Positions 25,527 to 34,170 of a stretch of DNA of 64,000 bases are shown here, in pieces. Below the pieces are notes generated by a model. That model was given only the letters and a program-made list of their open reading frames with translations, was not told the origin of the DNA and ran no database searches. The position numbers were made by a program, and so were the translations under genes. The first letter of the stretch is position 1. Each line of letters begins with the position of its first letter. Source of the stretch: [Flexibacter] sp. ATCC 35103 (GTDB lineage Bacteria > Bacteroidota > Bacteroidia > Flavobacteriales > Flavobacteriaceae); contig NZ_MTQF01000008.1 in the NCBI RefSeq assembly GCF_001975985.1, positions 124,001 to 188,000 of the forward strand. Reading direction: 5' to 3'.

Positions 25527-27539
25527 TTACCAAATAGTTATTCTGTCTTTCTTCGGTAAAAACATTTTATCACCAGGTTTTACATTAAATGCGTCGTAAA
25601 AAGGAGTAGTATTCATTAGAGGACCATTAACACGCCAGTTTGGTGGAGAATGCGGATTATTGTTAATCCACAAACGCAGGAACTCGTCTTTCATTTTTAC
25701 TCTCCATATTTTAGCTATAGAAATAAAGAAGCGCTGGTCCGGAGTAAAACCGTCAATTTTTGTGTTTCCTTTCCCTTGCTCGGTCATTTTAAAAGCGTCG
25801 TAAGCAACTGCTATTCCGGCAATATCCGCCGTATTTTCGCCAACTGTCATTGCACCATTAATGTGGAGATTGTCTAAAACGGTATAGGTGCTGTATAAAT
25901 TGATAACCTGTTGTATTCTTGATTTAAACTGTGCGTAATCTTCTTTTGTCCACCAGTTTTTCAGGTTACCATCTTTGTCATATTGAGCACCCTGATCATC
26001 AAAAGTATGAGTTATTTCGTGACCTATAACCATTCCGATACCTCCGTAGTTAAGTGCATCATCTGCATTATTATCAAAATATGGAGGTTGTAAAATACCT
26101 GCAGGAAAAACAATTTCATTTGCTGTAGGATTATTATATGCCGTAACTGTTGGGGTTGTAGTATACCATTCTGATCTATCAACTGATTTGTCTAATTTTG
26201 CCAATTGAAATTGATATGCAGCCGTAGAAGCCGAAACCATATTCTCAAAATACGTATTTCTGGCTATATGTACTTTACTATAGTCTCTCCATTTATCCGG
26301 ATATCCTATTTTCTTGGTCATGGCGAACAATTTTTCTTTGGCCTTTTGTTTCGTTGCCGGACTCATCCATTCCAATTTATCAATTCTTTTTCCGTACGCT
26401 TTTTGCAGGTTATTCACCAGAACTAACATGCGTTTTTTGGCATCTTCCGAAAAATATTTCTTTACATACAATTCACCCAACGCTTCGCCTAAGAAAGTAT
26501 CAACGACATTAGCCATTTTTTCGCCACGTGATTTTTGAACAGCCTGTCCAGAAAGCACTTTGGTATACTCAAATAAAGCATCTACAAAAGGTTTACTTAA
26601 ATCATCTGCATATGTTTCTATAGAATTTGCTTTCAGGTAAATTTTCCAATTATTAATCGGGATGGTTTTCAAGAGCTTATTTAGTGCATCATAATAAGCA
26701 GGCTGACCTACATTAATAGAATCGGTTTTAGCACCTAAATTATTTAAAAAAGCAGTCCAGTTTATGTTGGGATGTCTTTTTGCAAGATCTGTCACAGCCG
26801 TTTTATTATAATTTGCCTGCACATCACGAAGTTCAACTTTTGTTTTATGTGCCTTGGCAAGTTGTTTGTCGATATCGTAAACCAAATTGGCATTTTTTTC
26901 AGCCTCACTGGCGTTGCTGCCGGTTTGTTGAAATAATGCAGTAAGGTATTTTTTATACGCTTTCTGTATGGCAACAGTTGATGAATCTGATTTGAAATAA
27001 TAGTCCCTGTCAGGCAAACCAATTCCTGCCTGATAGATTTGAGCAATGTTCATACTGCTGTGTTTATCATCAGGTGAAACCCCAAAAGCTATAATAGAAA
27101 AATTGGAAACCTTTACTTGATTACCTACAAAGTTCATTAACGACGGTAAATCGCTAATGGCATCAATTTTGGCTAGCAAGGGTTTGACAGGTGTATAACC
27201 ACGTTTTTCTATGGTTAAAGTATCCATACCTGATGCATACAAGTCTCCTACCTTCTGTTCTATAGTTCCAGCTGGATTCTTACTTTTCGAAATACTGTCT
27301 AATATTCCCTGCAGGCGCATTCGTTGTGGAAAATTCATAAACATATAGGCACCAACTCCGGCTTGAGATGGGGGTATTGATACAGAATCATACCATTTGC
27401 CATTTACATATTTAAAAAAATCATTTCCAGGCCGCAACGTGGAATCTATTCCAGTGATAGCAATATTTTTTTTTCCTTCATGTTTTGAGCACGCTGTAAA
27501 AGCTAAGAATGCAATGAAGAGCATTAATGAATTTTTCAT
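25527..27539 (-). CDS. M13 family zinc metallopeptidase, lipoprotein
   Basis: A neprilysin/PepO-type peptidase of 670 residues from the ATG at 27539 (MKNSLMLFIAFLAFTAC, a lipobox with Cys17); an in-frame ATG 75 bp earlier would bury the signal peptide and is rejected. The zinc site HEITHTFDDQG lies near residue 506, the third ligand in GENTADIAG near 565, and the substrate-binding NEIVFPAGILQPP precedes them. It would be anchored in the envelope and cut peptides in the periplasm or outside. The length is normal and all active-site residues are intact. Confidence 0.95.
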   Translation of the reverse strand: MKNSLMLFIAFLAFTACSKHEGKKNIAITGIDSTLRPGNDFFKYVNGKWYDSVSIPPSQAGVGAYMFMNFPQRMRLQGILDSISKSKNPAGTIEQKVGDLYASGMDTLTIEKRGYTPVKPLLAKIDAISDLPSLMNFVGNQVKVSNFSIIAFGVSPDDKHSSMNIAQIYQAGIGLPDRDYYFKSDSSTVAIQKAYKKYLTALFQQTGSNASEAEKNANLVYDIDKQLAKAHKTKVELRDVQANYNKTAVTDLAKRHPNINWTAFLNNLGAKTDSINVGQPAYYDALNKLLKTIPINNWKIYLKANSIETYADDLSKPFVDALFEYTKVLSGQAVQKSRGEKMANVVDTFLGEALGELYVKKYFSEDAKKRMLVLVNNLQKAYGKRIDKLEWMSPATKQKAKEKLFAMTKKIGYPDKWRDYSKVHIARNTYFENMVSASTAAYQFQLAKLDKSVDRSEWYTTTPTVTAYNNPTANEIVFPAGILQPPYFDNNADDALNYGGIGMVIGHEITHTFDDQGAQYDKDGNLKNWWTKEDYAQFKSRIQQVINLYSTYTVLDNLHINGAMTVGENTADIAGIAVAYDAFKMTEQGKGNTKIDGFTPDQRFFISIAKIWRVKMKDEFLRLWINNNPHSPPNWRVNGPLMNTTPFYDAFNVKPGDKMFLPKKDRITIW

Positions 27540-27880
27540 AATCAAGATTATTTCTATTAAAATGAACTTAAAAACGTTTGAAGGCAGATATTTTAAAATG
27601 TATATACCTGACAACGGTAATTTTAGCAGAACAATATACGAATTCAGTTTTTAATTCTAAAATTTTTACAGAATTACTACTTCCAAAATCTTAAATGTAG
27701 CAATCTGGAATAACGTTCTATGACTACGGTGCCTTTAAGACTAAATTATTATAAATTTTATCTTATTTTTATCACAAGAATAGAGTTGAAAAATAAAGTA
27801 AAAATTTCAAAAAGAACAAAATATCATTATAATTAATTGAGATAAACTGAAAAATACTATAAACTATAGCTAATCTATTT

Positions 27881-29434
27881 ATGAATACTAAAAATCTGAT
27901 ACCAATTTTTACATTATTATTTTTCTTGTGCTGTAAAATTCAGGCACAAGGATTTGATAAGAACCAGAAAGATAGTTTAATACTGTACAATAAAATGCTT
28001 TCGGAAAAACAGATGCATGAGGATCTTAAAATACTTCTTGCCATAAACGAAAAAGCAAATTCGGGCCTATACCAATACCGCTCTAAAAAACAAATAGACA
28101 GCATTTACAATACTACTATTAAAAGTATTAAAAAGCCTATGAGTGTTATCGGGTTTTACAAAACAATGCTTCAACTGGCAGATTATGAAGGAAGTGCACA
28201 TAATTATACCATTCCTGATCTCGACTTAATGAATTTCCTGAATCGGCAAAAATCTTTTTTTCCTTATCCTCTTATGTATATTAACGGGCAAATTATTTTC
28301 GATGGTCAATCATCAGATATACCACCCGGTTCAAGAATAAGAAGCATAAACGGGGTAAGTGACGCACAATTGATGCGATCTTTTTATAAATATTATACAG
28401 CAGATGGTTATAACACTACACAAAAGTTATCATCCAGCGTAAATAAATCGTTTGGAATAAACTATCTGCTGGAATATGGTCTTAATAATGAATTCATTAT
28501 AGAATATAATTCACCAAAATCTGAATCTCTTAAAAAAAAGATACTTCCTGCAGTAACGCTCAAGCAAAGGGAAACAAACCTTAAAAATAGATTTAGTGCT
28601 CCTGTTACTGATTTGATAGATTACAAAAAGCAAGCTCCTTACAGCTTTCGCATGCTTAATCCGGCTACAGGTTTATTAAATATAAGATGGTTTGGAATGG
28701 CATACGGATCAGACGATCCTAAGTTTGAAACTTATGTTCATTTTTTGGATAGCGTTTTTATAGGACTGGATAAAAACAAGGTTTCTAATCTAATCATTGA
28801 TGTTAGAAATAATCCTGGCGGCAGCGACCCTACTTTTGAACAGCCTGTAATGTACCTCACCGATAAATCATTTAAAGAAAATGAAAAAGCTACCATAATC
28901 TTCGACCCCAAGTTGTTGCCTTTCGAGAACTATTTCTGGGGTGTTTCGACATCACAACGAATGGATAGTATTTCTAAAAAAATGGGAAAAGAATACCTAA
29001 AAGATGTGTATCCGGTTTTTAAAAACAATATAAGTGTGCAAAACCCAAAATACAATCCGGTTTATCACCCTAAATTGCCAATGTTTAAAGGGAACGTTTA
29101 TCTTTTGATTAACGAAAATGTAGCATCAGCTGCTTCACATTTTGCCTCTTTGGTAAAAGGATATGTTCAAAATGTTACCATTGTTGGTGTAGAAACTGTT
29201 GGCGGTTACTATCGTCACAACGGACATTCACCACTGGTTTACGAACTTCCTAATTCGAAGATAAAAACACAATTTTCGATTGTAAATCTGGTACAGGATG
29301 CTCCAAAAAAGGATAATCAGCCAGAAGGTCATGGTATTATGCCGGACTATGAAGTATGGCCGTCTCTGGATGATTTTTTACAACATAAGGATACACAAAT
29401 GGAATTTACACTTAAACTTATAAAAATGAAATAA
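27881..29434 (+). CDS. S41 family serine peptidase (exported)
   Basis: A 517-residue protein with a signal peptide (to about 24, CKIQAQ) and a C-terminal-processing-peptidase-like S41 domain in the second half. Diagnostic segments are LIIDVRNNPGGSDPTF (about 305-320) and VYLLINENVASAASHFASL near residue 418, whose Ser in VASAA is the expected nucleophile. The PDZ domain typical of Ctp is not obvious; a GSRIRSINGVSDAQL segment may be a remnant. The target is unknown. It is a single-gene unit ended by a GAAA-loop terminator. Confidence 0.88.
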   Translation: MNTKNLIPIFTLLFFLCCKIQAQGFDKNQKDSLILYNKMLSEKQMHEDLKILLAINEKANSGLYQYRSKKQIDSIYNTTIKSIKKPMSVIGFYKTMLQLADYEGSAHNYTIPDLDLMNFLNRQKSFFPYPLMYINGQIIFDGQSSDIPPGSRIRSINGVSDAQLMRSFYKYYTADGYNTTQKLSSSVNKSFGINYLLEYGLNNEFIIEYNSPKSESLKKKILPAVTLKQRETNLKNRFSAPVTDLIDYKKQAPYSFRMLNPATGLLNIRWFGMAYGSDDPKFETYVHFLDSVFIGLDKNKVSNLIIDVRNNPGGSDPTFEQPVMYLTDKSFKENEKATIIFDPKLLPFENYFWGVSTSQRMDSISKKMGKEYLKDVYPVFKNNISVQNPKYNPVYHPKLPMFKGNVYLLINENVASAASHFASLVKGYVQNVTIVGVETVGGYYRHNGHSPLVYELPNSKIKTQFSIVNLVQDAPKKDNQPEGHGIMPDYEVWPSLDDFLQHKDTQMEFTLKLIKMK

Positions 29435-29466
29435 TTTGGATTTTCATACTTCGTCAAACTAATAGA

Positions 29467-29499
29467 AAGCTTCAGAGAAATCTGGAGCTTTATTTATTT
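29467..29499 (+). terminator. GAAA-loop terminator, copy 6 (behind the S41 gene)
   Basis: Same stem and loop; the T-tract is interrupted (TTTATTTATTT). Confidence 0.8.
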
Positions 29500-29826
29500 G
29501 CATTTGATGAAACTCGTTGTTTAAATTCTTTTCCAGAGAACTGGTATATTCTTTCAAAAAGCAAATTACTTTTTCATTTCAATACACAAAAAAACTAGCA
29601 TAACTGCGAGTCTTTGCTAAATTGTCTATTCTCCTTCAGGCTCGGAAAGAATTTCCGCACTATTGTTTTTCATATACTAGGTATCGGGTATAAAAAAACT
29701 TCACAAACTTTTTATATATTTCTTTTTTTATACTATCGTGACTATGAAAACATTCGCATTACATTTTTTTACTGGTTACCACTCATTCTTCAATCCTTTT
29801 CAATAATCAAAAAAAATTAGTCAAGC
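29500..29826. other. gene-free spacer before the T6SS island
   Basis: AT-rich sequence between the plus-strand S41 gene and the end of the minus-strand island. A 68-codon ORF at 29614-29820 has no protein-like composition and I do not call it. Confidence 0.5.
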
Positions 29827-30612
29827 CTAATTGTCCTCAGTATAATGATTGTTAATTTCACTTATTACTGTATAAACCTGATTAATATTATTCTCATTGT
29901 ATCTTCTTGCCCAAAAACTATAAAACCAAACAATATCTCCATCCGCAAATTGTTTCCCAGAAATTAATCTTATTTCCTCAAGATTTAGTAAAAACTCATG
30001 TGACGTGAAAGGTTCTATTTTGGAATAAAAATTTTTTGCATCATCATCTGGACCATTTTGAAATTTCATTATTTTATATATTTCTTCTAATCTTTCTTTA
30101 TAATCTGGACTTGAGTATATATCGTTATAACTTATTAATAGCCCCATAACAACTTTATCAAAGTCAAATGTTTTATAAGTACGACGAGTTATTAAACTAT
30201 AAAATAAACTATGATGTTTCTCAAAAATATCAATAATTAAATCTGGATCCTTTTTAAGATTATTAACAAAATTTACAGAGAAAGATTTATTAAATCCTTT
30301 AAAACTCTCAAAATATGATTTTATATAGTATCTTTTCTCATCAAAATTTTCACCTTGTTCAAGGTAATCTAGTCCATCTTTAATCTCTTTAACTATACTT
30401 TGCTCTTCATTTAAAGTATCTTCCTCATATCTAGTAACTTCTTCATAAGCAATAGCTGTGGGAGATTCAATTGAGTTCTCATTTTTGTTACTCAAATTAT
30501 TTTTTTTGTTTTCTTTATTTGTTTCAAAAAGTTTAATTATTAGGTCTTTTTTGTAAATCGAAATTCCAATAATTAAAACAATTATTACCCCCATTATATT
30601 TCTACCTTTCAT
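29827..30612 (-). CDS. membrane-anchored hypothetical protein at the end of the T6SS island
   Basis: A 261-residue protein with one N-terminal hydrophobic segment (about 7-20) and an Asn/Glu/Lys-rich linker, then a helical region (about 75-255) facing the periplasm. It has no recognisable family. It is the most distal gene of the minus-strand T6SS effector run, just beyond the degenerate copy of the 409/410-residue family. A role as an immunity or accessory protein is only suggested by position. Confidence 0.6.
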   Translation of the reverse strand: MKGRNIMGVIIVLIIGISIYKKDLIIKLFETNKENKKNNLSNKNENSIESPTAIAYEEVTRYEEDTLNEEQSIVKEIKDGLDYLEQGENFDEKRYYIKSYFESFKGFNKSFSVNFVNNLKKDPDLIIDIFEKHHSLFYSLITRRTYKTFDFDKVVMGLLISYNDIYSSPDYKERLEEIYKIMKFQNGPDDDAKNFYSKIEPFTSHEFLLNLEEIRLISGKQFADGDIVWFYSFWARRYNENNINQVYTVISEINNHYTEDN

Positions 30613-30740
30613 AAATTTTAATTTGCAATAATTAAATAATGTCTTTATAAATTTTAACCTTTCTTAAATTAGCCCCCTTATTTTAAAGTATGTTTTCTTC
30701 TTTAAGTCTAATATTTGTTTTCAGGAAAAAGTTTAGTTTT

Positions 30741-30905
30741 TTACCCATCATTTTTATCAATAATTTTATCATGATACTCTTAATATTTTTCATGTAGTCG
30801 ATTATAATCCGGTAAATTATGGAAGTTATTACGTTCTATTTCTTTTTCTATAGATTCGTCTAAATCGAAAAACGCTATTCGTTGCATAAAAAAGCTTTGA
30901 TTATT
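30741..30905 (-). pseudogene. degenerate C-terminal fragment of the 409/410-residue family
   Basis: Translated on the minus strand the segment reads NQSFFMQRIAFFDLDESIEK, then EIERNNFHNLPDYNRLHEKY, a stop, EYHDKIIDKNDG, stop. This aligns along its length with the common C-terminus of the two intact genes at 31639 and 32941 (YFMQRIWMRDIDDSVKKEI... NLPDYKNLYEKSEEYQNALVDENGG). There is an in-frame stop and no upstream body. It shows that this family once had a third, more divergent copy here. Confidence 0.75.
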
Positions 30906-30915
30906 CTATGAGAAA

Positions 30916-31590
30916 CTATTCTTTACATTCTATGGAATTTATATCTTTAAAATACAACAACTTACACTTAATCACAGAGGTATCTTTTAGTCCACCTTGA
31001 TCCTTTCCTATTTGTTCTACGGAATATATAAGTTTGTTCATCTTAGAATTTTTAAATGCATAATAGATAATTGTCCAATCAGGCATTAATTGTTTTTTGT
31101 TATATGGCATTTTATGAGTTAAAAACTGATTTTCTAAAAACCAAACTTTGTACAATGCTTTTTTATCCAGTTTTGTTTGTAGTATATATTCTGAAATTTT
31201 TTGCTTGCTTCTTTCACCATTAATATCTAATTCAATCTCCTTAATGTTATTATTTGATATGAATTCTACATCTAAATTATAATTCCCGTTTGTTGAGATA
31301 TTTTTATAGTAATCTAATTCGGAGAAAAAATAGTCTTTGTTTTTTGAAATTATTTTTTCAGTATTTAATGTCTCCGGGTTTAAGCAAATAGTAAGGCTGA
31401 CTTTTGATTCGTTTGAATACATGCTTTCATCAAATACTTTTTCGACAGTGTACGAATATCTTTTTTCATCAAATTGCTGAATTAAATTATATTTCTCATC
31501 GTTCATATCTGTATGACATTGATATTTCAATTCATGTGTTTGGGAAAACATTTTTGTTGCTATGCATAAAAAAAAGATTAGTTTCTTCAT
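30916..31590 (-). CDS. exported hypothetical protein
   Basis: A 224-residue protein with a signal peptide (to about 16, TKMFSQ) and a soluble beta-rich body; I recognise no family. It sits between the two intact secreted 409/410-residue genes and the fragment of a third, all on the minus strand. Periplasmic location in the tail of an effector module makes an immunity-type role plausible; there is no direct evidence. Confidence 0.6.
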   Translation of the reverse strand: MKKLIFFLCIATKMFSQTHELKYQCHTDMNDEKYNLIQQFDEKRYSYTVEKVFDESMYSNESKVSLTICLNPETLNTEKIISKNKDYFFSELDYYKNISTNGNYNLDVEFISNNNIKEIELDINGERSKQKISEYILQTKLDKKALYKVWFLENQFLTHKMPYNKKQLMPDWTIIYYAFKNSKMNKLIYSVEQIGKDQGGLKDTSVIKCKLLYFKDINSIECKE

Positions 31591-31638
31591 GTTCTATATT
31601 TTATTTTTTTTTAAGATTATTAGATTAGATACGCATTT

Positions 31639-32871
31639 TTACCCTCCATTCTCATCAACAAGTGCATTTTGATATTCCTCTGATTTTTCATAAAGATTCT
31701 TGTAATCTGGTAAATTGTAGTAATTATTTCTTATTATTTCTTTTTTAACAGAATCGTCAATGTCGCGCATCCAAATTCGCTGCATAAAATAACTTTTGTC
31801 GTTATAATTTTTATCATAGCGATATTGCTCGCCAAAATAAACAAGATGAGCCAAAAGTTTTGCCCGATCTTGTAGCGGAAGTTCCTTTCTTATTTCTTTG
31901 TTGGTTAAAAGATACATGACGTATTCTTTTAAAGGCTCAAAATAATCAATATCATTAGACTTAATAATATCTTTTAAAACAGGGAAAATTTCTAAATTTA
32001 GCTTTACTGTTCCATCGCATTTTTTATTCCAAAATATCTTGTCTAATTCATTTGGGGTATTGCTGTCAACTTTTGTATTTTCTACTACCCATTTTAATAA
32101 TTCTTTATCGTCATAATAACCAAAATTTGTTACCAACTTCTCCATAAAACTTTGATCATTTAACAGTAACCATTTAAAATAGGCACGGCTATCGTTAAAC
32201 AAATACATGTTGCGGGCAACAATAGTTTGGATATTTTTTTTACGTTGATCTTTCAAATTAGGAATATCTTTCCAGTGAGGAATTTCAATTTCTAAATTAT
32301 CTATACTTGATTTTCTTATTATTTTAGTATTTTCAATATTATTTAATTTAGAGTATTGTTTTTGGTAATCAATTAGTTCAGGTATATAATAAAATTTTAG
32401 AATTATTTTTCTCTGTTTTTCTATAAATATTCCGTCATAATCTATTTCATTATTATTATACATGACAAAATCTCTATCACATTTATCGAAAAAATTAACG
32501 TGTAAAAAAATTGATTTGGATTTAGGATCTATAATTCTTCCAAAAACATTTTTAACCTTTTTATTAAAATTATCTGTATCTAGCGCTTTAAAACCATTTA
32601 ATTTCAATACTTCATCGGCTATTTGCAATGTAGCTTCTAATTCGTCTATTCCGAATTGAATTTTAGATAATCCTGCACCAGCTTCATCAATAGTCTGGGT
32701 GGTTCCTTGCTTAAGTTGCTTGACTAAAACTGTTTCTATAATAGTATCATTTATATTATCGTCACTTCCAATGTTACTAGTACGATCTTTTTTCACCTCT
32801 ATTTTTGTTCCTTGAGCATAACAAACTACATAGAAATTAATAACTAGAACAATAATTATCTTTATTTTCAT
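31639..32871 (-). CDS. exported protein, paralogue 2 of the module-B family (putative immunity)
   Basis: A 410-residue protein with a signal peptide (to about 19, YVVCYAQ). The C-terminal 200 residues are closely related to the neighbour at 32941 and the last ~60 (from LLAHLVYFGEQYRYDKNY) are identical, while the first ~180 differ strongly. No family is recognised and no catalytic motif is seen. It is 69 bp downstream of its paralogue in the same transcript as the 1409-residue peptidoglycan-hydrolase effector. A periplasmic protein in this position is expected to be an immunity protein; that is inference. Confidence 0.72.
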   Translation of the reverse strand: MKIKIIIVLVINFYVVCYAQGTKIEVKKDRTSNIGSDDNINDTIIETVLVKQLKQGTTQTIDEAGAGLSKIQFGIDELEATLQIADEVLKLNGFKALDTDNFNKKVKNVFGRIIDPKSKSIFLHVNFFDKCDRDFVMYNNNEIDYDGIFIEKQRKIILKFYYIPELIDYQKQYSKLNNIENTKIIRKSSIDNLEIEIPHWKDIPNLKDQRKKNIQTIVARNMYLFNDSRAYFKWLLLNDQSFMEKLVTNFGYYDDKELLKWVVENTKVDSNTPNELDKIFWNKKCDGTVKLNLEIFPVLKDIIKSNDIDYFEPLKEYVMYLLTNKEIRKELPLQDRAKLLAHLVYFGEQYRYDKNYNDKSYFMQRIWMRDIDDSVKKEIIRNNYYNLPDYKNLYEKSEEYQNALVDENGG

Positions 32872-32940
32872 TTTATGATTTTAATGCATTACCAACTTAA
32901 AAATCCATTTTCCGCTAATAATTAACTCGACAGGATGTAA

Positions 32941-34170
32941 CTACCCTCCATTCTCATCAACAAGTGCATTTTGATATTCCTCTGATTTTTCATAAAGATT
33001 TTTATAATCAGGTAAATTATAGTAATTATTTCTTATTATTTCTTTTTTAACAGAATCGTCAATGTCGCGCATCCAAATTCGCTGCATAAAATAACTTTTG
33101 TCGTTATAATTTTTATCATAGCGATATTGTTCGCCAAAATAAACAAGATGTGCTAGTAATTTTGATCTGTCTTGCAATGAAAGTTCGTTCCTTTTATCTT
33201 TATCCTCAAGCAAATACATTACATATGATTTTAATGTTTCAAAATAATTAGCATCTCCTGGTTTTATAATTTCTTTTAAAACAGGAAAAATTTCTAAATT
33301 TAATTTTGCAGTTCTATCGCATTTTTTATTCCAAAATATCTTGTCTAATTCTTTTGGGTTATTGCTGTCAAATTTTATATTTTCTACTACCCATTTCAAC
33401 AATTCTTTATCGTCATAATAGCCAAAAGTAGTCACTAAATTTCTCATGAAGTTTTCGTCATTTAAGATTAGCCATTTAAAATGAGCTCTACTATCGTTGA
33501 ATAAATACATGTTGCGAGCAACTAAAGTTTGAATATTTTTTCTACGTTGTCCAGCTAGGTCTTTGACGTCTTTCCATCTAGTCACATAAACATTATCACC
33601 ATTCTTATCTTTAAACTTTGTGTTTATTTTTTTTTCAATATCTATAATAGGAGGATAAAGTTCTTCATAGTCTGTTATCTCAGCAATAAATAGTTGGTCA
33701 ACAATTAACTTTTTTGTTTTTGAAATAAAAATATTAGGTCTAAAACCATCCGAATCTGCAAATGATGACACTCCTTTACAAATATCAAAAGTGTTTATAT
33801 AAAATAAATTTTTATTATTATGAAGTTTATTAAATATTTTGTTTATGCGCTTATTGAAATTTTCTTCTGTTGGTGCTATATACCCATTACTTAATAAAAT
33901 TTTCGAAGATTCGTCCTCTAACACTTCAATATCATCTACACTAAATTCATAATACTTTATATCTGTTACATCATTTGAAACTGAGTTTCCAAACTGTATT
34001 TGTCTAGTTAATACTTTATCCATCTTGTCAATTATTGAATCTTTATTTTTAATATTAGTCGCTGTTCTTTCTATATTATTTTTTATTTTTTCATTCTCCT
34101 CTTTTCGTTGTGAGTTACAAGAAGTAGTAAAATAAAAAATTATAATAATCATCATGATTTTTGTTTTCAT
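32941..34170 (-). CDS. lipoprotein, paralogue 1 of the module-B family (putative immunity)
   Basis: A 409-residue protein with a lipoprotein signal (YFTTSC/NSQRKE; Cys18). The start codon overlaps the stop of the 1409-residue effector gene in an ATGA arrangement (34167-34170), which implies translational coupling. It is paralogous to the gene at 31639, with a near-identical C-terminal half and a different N-terminal half. The effector attacks peptidoglycan, so an envelope lipoprotein is the expected type of protector. I infer immunity from the overlap, location and effector activity. Confidence 0.75.
   Translation of the reverse strand: MKTKIMMIIIIFYFTTSCNSQRKEENEKIKNNIERTATNIKNKDSIIDKMDKVLTRQIQFGNSVSNDVTDIKYYEFSVDDIEVLEDESSKILLSNGYIAPTEENFNKRINKIFNKLHNNKNLFYINTFDICKGVSSFADSDGFRPNIFISKTKKLIVDQLFIAEITDYEELYPPIIDIEKKINTKFKDKNGDNVYVTRWKDVKDLAGQRRKNIQTLVARNMYLFNDSRAHFKWLILNDENFMRNLVTTFGYYDDKELLKWVVENIKFDSNNPKELDKIFWNKKCDRTAKLNLEIFPVLKEIIKPGDANYFETLKSYVMYLLEDKDKRNELSLQDRSKLLAHLVYFGEQYRYDKNYNDKSYFMQRIWMRDIDDSVKKEIIRNNYYNLPDYKNLYEKSEEYQNALVDENGG

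Noticed and set aside
29614..29820. 68-codon plus-strand ORF between the S41 gene and the T6SS island
   Set aside because: Aromatic-rich composition typical of AT-rich noncoding DNA, no promoter and no family likeness.
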